Positions 1 through 5,047 of a stretch of 5,538 nucleotides of DNA are shown here, piece after piece. The stretch's first letter is position 1. Each line of letters begins with the position of its first letter. The translations under genes and the position numbers were made by a program. Below the pieces are notes generated by a model that saw only the letters and a list, made by a program, of their open reading frames with translations, was not told the origin of the DNA and made no database searches. The stretch is from an uncultured Clostridia bacterium (GTDB taxonomy: Bacteria > Bacillota > Clostridia > Oscillospirales > Acutalibacteraceae): assembly GCA_947174455.1 (NCBI GenBank), contig CAMWIZ010000075.1, positions 1 to 5,538 on the forward strand, read 5' to 3'.

Positions 1-1
1 A

Positions 2-7
2 TATAAT
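2..7 (+). promoter_or_regulatory. Possible -10 box of the first gene
   Basis: A perfect TATAAT lies 51 bases before the start codon at 59, so transcription could begin near base 14. The matching -35 would fall outside the window and cannot be checked. The surroundings are very AT-rich, so a chance match is quite possible. Confidence 0.3.
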
Positions 8-58
8 ATATTTGTATGTTTAGTTGATGTACCTTTTTTTCAGAAAGGACAGAATAAT

Positions 59-1171
59 ATGAATAACCCTTTTTTAATAAAAAGTACCGAATCCAACAGA
101 TCGGAATATTTAACCTCTACCTGTTCGGTAAACAGAGTTCGCTTGGCTAAGCTGCCTGTTTACGGCATTGACGACAGTATAGAGGGTCTGACAGTTAAGG
201 AAATATTCAGCACAAGGCTGGTTATAGAGGAAATAGAAAAGAATGCCGATGCACTCGGTATTGCTTTAGATAAAGAAAATCGCAAACATTTGCCCAAGCT
301 GCTTGTAAAAAAGCTTGACAGTGAAAATATTGACATTGCAGATAAAGCAATGTCAATTATAGAAAAATTCGGCAATAGATTGGGTCTTATTTTCCTTACC
401 TTAAAGAAAGGAGAAGAGGAAAACCGCCGTGCAAGGGAGGACTGGAGCGATGAGCATTGGGACTACTGGGCACAGGTGGAGGAAATTATACTTGTCGGCG
501 GGCTGGCAAGCGGACGTTTTGGCGATATTCTACGCAGGCAGGTGCTGTACGTTTTCTCCTTGCAAAATGAAAAACCGTACACCATTACGCTTTACGATAA
601 TGCGGTAGATATGGGTGTTCTCGGCTGTGCAACGCAGATTAAAGCGACTGACGGTGTAAATGTGGTAATGGATTTCGGTCAAACCAACATTAAACGCTGC
701 TTTTTTACAAAAACCAACGGAGAAATAACGGAGATAAAAACACTTGAACCGTATCCGTCAAAGTATATGGACTGGGAAATTGCAGATAAGGTTGAACGTC
801 TGCATCAAGCGAAAAAACTGCACCGTTATTTGATAAAGGCTGTGGAGGACACATATAACACGGCGAAAAAAATCAGCAAAACCGAACCTAACAATGAAAT
901 TGTTATCAGCATAGCGTCATACACGGTTGACGGGAAGCTTAACAATGAAAGAAGCGGATACTCAAAGCTTTGCGAGCTTGGTGAAAACTATGCCGAGTGT
1001 TTGTGGTGGGAGCTTTCAGGTACGCTCAGAAAAGACGTTATAATAAAGCTTATACATGACGGTACGGCTATTGCACTGAATTTCAGCGATAAGAAAAACA
1101 CCGTTTGTCTGTCGCTGGGTTCATATTTCGGAATTGGCTTTCCTGAAACAAAATTGTTTTTCCCCTTTTGA
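59..1171 (+). CDS. ROK/sugar-kinase-like ASKHA protein, apparently circularly permuted
   Basis: This is a 370-residue soluble protein with no signal peptide or membrane segment. The start is supported by AAAGGA at 44-49, 9 bases before the ATG. Seen in the sequence, in order: a helical N-terminal part (about 45-115); an adenosine-type motif IILVGGLASG (143-152); NAVDMGVLGCATQI (181-194), resembling the GAA segment near the C-terminus of ROK proteins; a phosphate-1-like motif VVMDFGQTNIK (202-212); IVISIASYTVDGKL (281-294), resembling the ROK 'vPG.vd' strand; IHDGTAIAL (332-340), resembling 'NDxNxxAL', where D334 would be the catalytic-base position; and LSLGSYFGIG (351-360), resembling 'GTGIG', followed by the C-terminus 10 residues later. 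In ordinary ROK kinases the DxGGT motif is first and the adenosine motif last, so the order here is rotated. The usual ROK zinc motif CxCGxxGCxE is absent, and one phosphate-1 Gly is replaced by Gln. It may therefore be a sugar kinase, a non-catalytic sugar sensor, or another nucleotide-binding ASKHA protein. Substrate is unknown. Fold assignment is fairly sure; activity is not. Confidence 0.72.
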   Translation: MNNPFLIKSTESNRSEYLTSTCSVNRVRLAKLPVYGIDDSIEGLTVKEIFSTRLVIEEIEKNADALGIALDKENRKHLPKLLVKKLDSENIDIADKAMSIIEKFGNRLGLIFLTLKKGEEENRRAREDWSDEHWDYWAQVEEIILVGGLASGRFGDILRRQVLYVFSLQNEKPYTITLYDNAVDMGVLGCATQIKATDGVNVVMDFGQTNIKRCFFTKTNGEITEIKTLEPYPSKYMDWEIADKVERLHQAKKLHRYLIKAVEDTYNTAKKISKTEPNNEIVISIASYTVDGKLNNERSGYSKLCELGENYAECLWWELSGTLRKDVIIKLIHDGTAIALNFSDKKNTVCLSLGSYFGIGFPETKLFFPF

Positions 1172-1200
1172 TTTTCGGGGTCTGTACGGAAATTTTGTTT
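1146..1200 (+). terminator. Inverted repeat at the end of the ASKHA gene, possible weak terminator
   Basis: AAACAAAATT (1146-1155) is the perfect reverse complement of AATTTTGTTT (1191-1200). The left arm lies in the last codons of the gene and the right arm runs into TTTTT. An inner CCCC/GGGG pair (1162-1165 with 1177-1180) could form inside the 35-base loop. The outer stem is almost all A-T, so it is weaker than the other terminators in the window. Confidence 0.35.
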
Positions 1201-1309
1201 TTACAAATTTTTGCGGCAGCTTATATCACATATATTACGAAAAAATCGCCTTTGTGCCATATGCGTTCAATATATTTCAATTCATACTATAAAAACTCCA
1301 AATCTTAGC

Positions 1310-1338
1310 TTGAAAAAGTGACAAAATAAAAGTATCTG
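1310..1338 (+). promoter_or_regulatory. Candidate promoter for the 1385 gene
   Basis: TTGAAA (1310-1315) is followed after a 17-base spacer by TATCTG (1333-1338), giving a leader of about 40 bases. The -10 is poor. TACTAT/TATAAA around 1285-1293 and TAAAAT at 1345-1350 are alternatives without good -35 partners. The 213-base gap after the previous gene makes an independent promoter likely, but its exact place is uncertain. Confidence 0.28.
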
Positions 1339-1384
1339 CCGTGGTAAAATTTTGCTGTAAGAATCTTTGAAATGAGGTGTAAAA

Positions 1385-2548
1385 ATGACAGTCATTGATA
1401 TCAGAGATGAGCTGTATAAAAGGCAAATCGAAATAGTTGAGGTTTCCGACGGTTACATTTACTATGCTGAAGAAAAGAACGTTGACGGTATAGATGCTTT
1501 GTACCTGTTGGAATACAACTGCGAAACGGAAAAGGAACGTGTTATGGCATACTTTACTTTTGACGATGCATCATACATACAACACTACTATTCATGTGAA
1601 AACAGCATTATACTACTCTTTGAAAACGATGGCAGCAAAATTTGGATAGTGAAGATAGACAAGAACTCCGGCTGTGAGGTTATGCTGAAGAGCGTTCCCC
1701 TTGTCGGAAGATTTTATGATTGTGTACCGATAGATGACAATAACTTGATTATTTACACAAAAGCGGATGACGAGAACAAAAGCTTGTTTAACCGATGCTT
1801 GGAAACAACAGACTGTGATGTTATTGCAAATATGTACGATATGGAAAAAGGCTTTCGCTATTTTATCCGTGACTTTCATACGGCGGAGCTTATACGCACA
1901 AATATGCACCCTTTCTTTGATGCAAAGGGCAAGGAGTATATGCTTTTGTGTGACCCGTACTCTGACGAGGAGTCAAAGGAGGTCTATGCAGAGGAGGCAA
2001 AACGCATTAAAGGTGACATAAGGGACAACATATGGAGTATATCAAAGAGCAAGTTTCTTAAAGAGGTACGCAGCGGAAAAGAACATCTGGAGTTAAAAAA
2101 GGTTGCCAGTGCAGGAATTGACGGACTGGTAAGGTTTGAATGTGTAAGCGGTGACTACATTGTTTTTCGTGCAAAAAAATTCTCTACAGGGCAGGAAAAA
2201 TTTTGTGCCATGTCCACTGTTAACGGCAAGGTTAGACCTGTTTCCGATGTAAAAAGAAAAAGCGAAAGTTCACAGTATTACACCGACAACTCCAACGGAA
2301 AAATATACTATATGTTTAAGGACAACGACGTGGTAAACCTGCGTGGAGAAATCAACTCGAATGCTCAAATCAGTTTTCCGAAAAAACTGGGCAGACTTAA
2401 AGGATGCATAGATGACCGCTTTGTGCTTGCTGACTGCTCAAAAGATGATGACGAGCCTATGCTTTCCGTATACGACAGCAGGCTGAAAACAACCGATATT
2501 TTTCAGGCCCATTGCAAAACCAAGGGAGAAATATTGGTTTTGTTTTAA
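1385..2548 (+). CDS. Hypothetical soluble protein with beta-propeller-like repeats
   Basis: I do not recognise this 387-residue protein as a named family. The start is supported by GAGGTG at 1374-1379, 5 bases before the ATG. There is no signal peptide, lipobox or hydrophobic segment, so it is probably cytoplasmic. It is rich in beta-type stretches of a recurring form, in which a polar turn with D/N/G is followed by an aromatic-hydrophobic strand and then a second strand. Examples are SDGYIYYAEE (21-30), NSIILLFENDGSKIWIVK (73-90), NNLIIYTKADD (119-129), KEYMLLCDPYS (183-193), GDYIVFRAKKF (256-266), GKIYYMFKDND (305-315) and DRFVLADCSKDD (344-355). About six or seven such units suggest a beta-propeller; this is inference from the pattern, not a family match. 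A charged, helix-prone insertion lies at about 194-240. The protein has several scattered cysteines and no visible catalytic motif. It stands alone between the ASKHA gene and a strong terminator, so context gives no function. Confidence 0.8.
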   Translation: MTVIDIRDELYKRQIEIVEVSDGYIYYAEEKNVDGIDALYLLEYNCETEKERVMAYFTFDDASYIQHYYSCENSIILLFENDGSKIWIVKIDKNSGCEVMLKSVPLVGRFYDCVPIDDNNLIIYTKADDENKSLFNRCLETTDCDVIANMYDMEKGFRYFIRDFHTAELIRTNMHPFFDAKGKEYMLLCDPYSDEESKEVYAEEAKRIKGDIRDNIWSISKSKFLKEVRSGKEHLELKKVASAGIDGLVRFECVSGDYIVFRAKKFSTGQEKFCAMSTVNGKVRPVSDVKRKSESSQYYTDNSNGKIYYMFKDNDVVNLRGEINSNAQISFPKKLGRLKGCIDDRFVLADCSKDDDEPMLSVYDSRLKTTDIFQAHCKTKGEILVLF

Positions 2549-2599
2549 TTGAAAATATTGAAAAATATACAATGTAAGATATTATCCTTAATTGCTAAT

Positions 2600-2642
2600 A
2601 ATAAGCTAAGGAGTGCTGTGAGTACTCCTTAGCTTATTTTTT
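2600..2642 (+). terminator. Strong intrinsic terminator after the propeller-like gene
   Basis: AATAAGCTAAGGAGT (2600-2614) is the perfect reverse complement of ACTCCTTAGCTTATT (2624-2638). The 15-base stem can grow by a G-U and a C-G pair, leaving a loop of about 5 bases, and it runs into six T residues (2637-2642). It sits 52 bases after the stop codon at 2546-2548. No T-run follows on the opposite strand, so it works for + strand transcripts. Confidence 0.93.
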
Positions 2643-2756
2643 ATTAACGCAACGAAAAAAAATATAAATTTCAAAATATATGCCCGTGATAATGCCTATA
2701 AACACGCTATATTAGATGTACAATTCAACGAATTTACAAAATTATCAAATATTTCC

Positions 2757-2784
2757 TTGCATTATATCATTTTTAAGGTATAAT
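2757..2784 (+). promoter_or_regulatory. Candidate sigma-A promoter upstream of the small gene
   Basis: TTGCAT (2757-2762) and a perfect TATAAT (2779-2784) are separated by 16 bases. Transcription would begin at about 2790-2792, giving a leader of roughly 130 bases before the start at 2925. The region lies downstream of a strong terminator, so a new start is expected here. Confidence 0.55.
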
Positions 2785-2785
2785 G

Positions 2786-2800
2786 TATCTAATTTAGATA
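2786..2800. promoter_or_regulatory. 15-base palindrome at the start point, putative operator
   Basis: TATCTAA-T-TTAGATA is a perfect palindrome with 7-base arms around one central base. It begins 2 bases after the TATAAT box at 2779-2784, so it covers the predicted transcription start. This is a classic place for a repressor site. The binding protein is unknown. Confidence 0.42.
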
Positions 2801-2854
2801 AAATAAAAATTCTTATTCTACACGTGCTATATTTCTAGTAATTATTTTTTCCTG

Positions 2855-2896
2855 TTGACATAAGATGTGTATACAGACAAAATTGTCGGTTATAAT
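2855..2896 (+). promoter_or_regulatory. Second promoter-like region with an internal palindrome
   Basis: A perfect TTGACA (2855-2860) is followed at a 17-base spacing by CAAAAT (2878-2883), a 4 of 6 match to -10. A perfect TATAAT lies further on at 2891-2896, 30 bases from the TTGACA and so too far to pair with it; its own -35 position (about 2868-2873) is poor. The partial palindrome GACAA-AA-TTGTC (2876-2887) overlaps the candidate -10. Which pairing is used cannot be decided from sequence. Confidence 0.42.
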
Positions 2897-2924
2897 ATAA
2901 TTTTAGTTTATGGAGGTAGTGTCT

Positions 2925-3197
2925 ATGTTGTATGTTTATCACCAAGTCTACAAACCCAGCCTTTCACCGGACGGAAAAATTGTTACTCTGGTTCACTACG
3001 GTGAGTATAAGTACCTTAGTGAAGCCTACTCTGCTCTTACACGCTTTATTAAGGACAATCTGCTTGTTGCAAACACTGAAATATCCACAGAGTACGCAAG
3101 AAATGAGGAAAACACAAATCATAAGGATAATTACGTCACGATATTGACTGCCGGCGTCCATAAGTGTCTTTCAAACACGGCAGTTGCATATGCGTAG
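2925..3197 (+). CDS. Small orphan protein of 90 residues, unknown function
   Basis: An in-frame ATG exists at 2910, but it lies inside the ribosome binding site GGAGG (2912-2916). The ATG at 2925, 8 bases after GGAGG, is the better start and gives a 90-residue protein beginning MLYVYHQVYKP. I do not recognise the family. The N-terminal half looks like a small alpha/beta fold: a Tyr-rich strand (1-10), a turn with SPDGK (14-18), a strand IVTLVHYG (19-26), then an amphipathic helix LSEAYSALTRFIKDNLL (31-47). A polar middle (about 54-68, rich in E and N) follows, then VTILTAGVHKCLSNTAVAYA at the end. There is no signal peptide or membrane segment and only one Cys. The gene is monocistronic, with its own promoter region and a strong terminator 120 bases beyond the stop. 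Confidence 0.7.
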   Translation: MLYVYHQVYKPSLSPDGKIVTLVHYGEYKYLSEAYSALTRFIKDNLLVANTEISTEYARNEENTNHKDNYVTILTAGVHKCLSNTAVAYA

Positions 3198-3316
3198 CAG
3201 GAACCGGGAAGTTAAAAGAAAAATATGTTTCAAGCTACACAATTTTAGTAATTCCTACTGTGATTTCAACAGATTCTGTCAAAAAAGGTATATATTGTTT
3301 TTCCAAAATTATCCTG

Positions 3317-3353
3317 ATCCCGCTATTGCGAAAGTCGCAGTGGCGGGATTTTT
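3317..3353 (+). terminator. Very strong intrinsic terminator
   Basis: ATCCCGCTATTGCGA (3317-3331) pairs along its whole length with TCGCAGTGGCGGGAT (3335-3349), allowing two G-U pairs, around the 3-base loop AAG. The stem is followed by TTTTT (3349-3353). It lies 120 bases after the stop of the small gene at 2925-3197, so it either ends that transcript or a short untranslated RNA in between. Confidence 0.92.
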
Positions 3354-3419
3354 CTGTTGATACATATTTGATACTTTGTTGTGGTACACAGATACTGCCC
3401 AAAAGCAAAGCTTAAAGAA

Positions 3420-3610
3420 CCACTGAATAAATACCGTCTGACGGCTTGGAACTTATCTTGCCTTCGGCTTTTTGTCAACTTGAACTCAAATCCCTTGAAA
3501 TACGTCAGTATTCCTGCGGTATTTTCGTCCAATTTGCCTGAAAATCCGACTTCACAACGTAAGCACAATATTTAATTAGTGCTTACTCAATAAAGTTTAG
3601 TTCACTTTAA
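3420..3610. repeat. Hairpin-rich noncoding block, possible dispersed repeat or structured RNA
   Basis: This stretch has short inverted repeats packed together. CCGTC-T-GACGG is at 3434-3444. GCC-TTC-GGC followed by TTTTT is at 3460-3473, a miniature terminator-like hairpin. AATAC-GTCA-GTATT is at 3499-3512, whose left arm (AAATAC, 3498-3503) could instead pair with GTATTT at 3519-3524. GTAAGCAC (3559-3566) pairs with GTGCTTAC (3579-3586) around a 12-base loop. TAAAGT (3591-3596) pairs with ACTTTA (3604-3609). The composition appears less AT-rich than the flanks. No coding gene explains it. A multi-copy intergenic repeat is one reading, a structured RNA another; a single window cannot separate them. 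Confidence 0.4.
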
Positions 3611-3681
3611 TTAAAAAATATAAGGTATTGTCTAAACGTCATATTGTTTTGGTAGTTTTATACATAATGCAAATTGTAAAG

Positions 3682-3697
3682 ACACTTAAAACAGTGT
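3682..3697. promoter_or_regulatory. Small inverted repeat just upstream of the operon promoter
   Basis: ACACT (3682-3686) and AGTGT (3693-3697) are reverse complements separated by 6 bases. They end 9 bases before the -35 box at 3707, where an activator or regulator could bind. The arms are short, so this may be chance. Confidence 0.22.
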
Positions 3698-3706
3698 TCT
3701 TTAGGC

Positions 3707-3735
3707 TTGACATACAGAAAAACATGATATATAAT
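3707..3735 (+). promoter_or_regulatory. Perfect consensus sigma-A promoter of the transporter operon
   Basis: TTGACA (3707-3712) and TATAAT (3730-3735) are both full consensus and exactly 17 bases apart, the ideal spacing. Transcription should begin near 3741-3743, giving a leader of about 35 bases before the ATG at 3776. This should be a strong promoter unless repressed. The leader contains the direct repeat AATACAA at 3742-3748 and 3751-3757. Confidence 0.9.
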
Positions 3736-3775
3736 TGTACCAATACAACTAATACAATAAATCGGAGGTATCAAC

Positions 3776-5047
3776 ATGAAGAAATTCTTAGGTGTTATCG
3801 CTGCGGCAATTATTTTGGCGGCAGTCGGTTTTGCAGGATACAAGTACGTTTTGCCACGCTTTACTGACGGAGATTCAGCTAACAGCAGCTCAGTTTACGT
3901 AATGCCTGTATCCAACTTTAATATGGATATGATGTTTGTAACTAACAGATACAGCGGAGTTATTGAAACTCAGGAGCTTGTTGACGTTAAGTCAGACAGT
4001 GAAAAAACAATATCCAAAACTTATGTGGAGGCCGGCGACAACGTAAAAAAAGGCGACAAGCTTTTCGAGTATGATGTAGAGCAGATTCAGGTGGATTTGG
4101 ATCAGGCAAAGCTTGATGTTGAACAAGCACAGACCATGGTTAATTCATACAACAATCAGATAGCGTCTCTTGAAAAAGAGCAAAGAACAGCAACCGCTAA
4201 CCAGCAGCTTTCCCTTTCAAACGAAATTGAGGCACTTAAACTTGAACTGAAAAAAGCTAATTACGAAATGGATAAAAAGAACAAGGAAATAGCCAAGCTT
4301 GAACGTGCCGTTAAAAACTATATTGTTACCTCGCCCACAGACGGCAAAGTACAAAGTGTCGGCGGTGAGAACGCAACTGCAGACGGATATATTAAGATTG
4401 CATCTAACGGCGATTTAAGAATAAACGCCGCCGTAAGTGAGGAGCATATCTCAGAGTTTGCCGAGAATGACAGAATACTTATTCGCTCCCGTACAGACGA
4501 GTCGCTGACATGGGGCGGTGTGGTAACCTCTATTGATACTTCAAAGCCTGTTAACTCTGCAAACAATATGGGAACAGACGCTCCTACAAAGTACCCTGTA
4601 TATATTGCACTCGATTCAACCGACGGACTTATGATAGGTCAGCACGTTACCGTGGAACTTGACTTTGGCTTCGATCAAGAAGAAAAAGAGGGTCTGTGGA
4701 TTGACGAGTTCTACATATGTGATGCTGATACATCACCATATGTATGGTGCGACAACGGTAACGGTGAACTTGAAAAACGTACAATACAGCTCGGCGAGCA
4801 TGACGATGATATGATGCAGTATCAAATTACATCGGGACTGACAGAAACCGACCTGATAGCATTTCCCGATGATACTCTGACAGAAGGTATGCCGACAACC
4901 ACAGAATTCGTTTTTGATGAGGACGACGGTGCAATCATAGACGAAAACATGACAGGAGGAGAAGATGTCACCCTCACAGATGAAGGCACAGCAGGCGGTG
5001 TAGCAATCTCAGAGGACGGCATCCAAAAAGAGGAGGTTGTTGGGTAA
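3776..5047 (+). CDS. HlyD/MacA-family adaptor (membrane fusion-like) protein of an ABC efflux system
   Basis: This 423-residue protein is the extracytoplasmic adaptor partner of a MacB-type ABC transporter. The start is supported by GGAGG at 3764-3768, 7 bases before the ATG. Domains in order: a membrane anchor (about 4-25) after MKK, with no lipobox cysteine; the first lipoyl half with VEAGDNVKKGDKLFEYD (84-100); a long coiled-coil hairpin (about 101-182), rich in K/E/Q and L; the second lipoyl half IVTSPTDGKVQSV (183-195); a beta-barrel part (about 210-300) including KYPVYIALDSTDGLMIGQHV (272-291); and a membrane-proximal-like domain (about 301-380) with ITSGLTETDLIAFP (351-364), matching the family's 'sGL..GD.V' segment. 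The tail (381-423) is unusual: 14 acidic residues against one basic and no predicted structure. The stop overlaps the start of the ATPase gene, so the two are co-translated. The exported substrate cannot be read from the sequence; family members handle peptides, antibiotics or lipids. Confidence 0.93.
   Translation: MKKFLGVIAAAIILAAVGFAGYKYVLPRFTDGDSANSSSVYVMPVSNFNMDMMFVTNRYSGVIETQELVDVKSDSEKTISKTYVEAGDNVKKGDKLFEYDVEQIQVDLDQAKLDVEQAQTMVNSYNNQIASLEKEQRTATANQQLSLSNEIEALKLELKKANYEMDKKNKEIAKLERAVKNYIVTSPTDGKVQSVGGENATADGYIKIASNGDLRINAAVSEEHISEFAENDRILIRSRTDESLTWGGVVTSIDTSKPVNSANNMGTDAPTKYPVYIALDSTDGLMIGQHVTVELDFGFDQEEKEGLWIDEFYICDADTSPYVWCDNGNGELEKRTIQLGEHDDDMMQYQITSGLTETDLIAFPDDTLTEGMPTTTEFVFDEDDGAIIDENMTGGEDVTLTDEGTAGGVAISEDGIQKEEVVG
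5031..5036 (+). promoter_or_regulatory. Internal ribosome binding site for the ATPase gene
   Basis: AGGAGG lies within the last codons of the adaptor gene, 10 bases before the ATG at 5047. With the TAATG overlap it supports both independent initiation and translational coupling of the ATPase. Confidence 0.8.

Larger units (their letters stand above)
2549..2924. other. Intergenic region carrying a terminator and two candidate promoters
   Basis: These 376 bases hold no convincing gene. They contain the terminator of the preceding gene (2600-2642), an AT-rich stretch with nothing recognisable (about 2643-2750), a good promoter with a palindrome at its start point (2757-2800), and a second promoter-like region with another small palindrome (2855-2896), ending in the ribosome binding site of the 2925 gene. 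Confidence 0.7.
3198..3775. other. 578-base intergenic region with a terminator, hairpin-rich block and promoter
   Basis: I find no open frame here with both a good ribosome binding site and protein-like composition. In order, the region holds: an AT-rich 3' flank of the small gene (3198-3316); a strong terminator (3317-3353); a block of short inverted repeats (about 3420-3610); an AT-rich stretch with nothing clear (about 3610-3680); and the consensus promoter and leader of the transporter operon (3681-3775). Confidence 0.65.

Noticed and set aside
1169..1320. Frameshifted continuation of the ASKHA gene past its stop
   Set aside because: Reading past the stop in the same frame gives non-protein-like sequence rich in K/I/C, with no motif resembling the missing ROK part. 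That part is already found at the N-terminus.
1613..1909. Minus-strand open frame inside the propeller-like gene
   Set aside because: It is a shadow of the + strand gene, with no initiation signal. The + frame has a good ribosome binding site and terminator.
2855..2896. TTGACA and TATAAT at 2855 and 2891 as one promoter
   Set aside because: The 30-base spacer is far too long for sigma-A, so the two boxes cannot be a normal pair.
2910..2924. Upstream ATG for the small gene
   Set aside because: This ATG overlaps the GGAGG ribosome binding site that serves the ATG at 2925, and has no such site of its own.
3164..3415. Plus-strand open frame across the terminator
   Set aside because: It overlaps the end of the small gene, crosses a strong terminator, has no ribosome binding site and lacks protein-like composition.
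3323..3568. Open frame of 81 codons on the minus strand with fairly coding-like codons
   Set aside because: It begins at a TTG with no ribosome binding site and runs through the complement of the strong terminator at 3317-3353. Repeat content explains it better than a gene.
3381..3575. Plus-strand open frame of 64 codons inside the hairpin-rich block
   Set aside because: No ribosome binding site is present, and the frame is made of inverted-repeat sequence. It looks like chance.
3628..3867. Plus-strand open frame overlapping the operon promoter and adaptor start
   Set aside because: It spans a perfect promoter and the adaptor's ribosome binding site in another frame, and has no initiation signal of its own.
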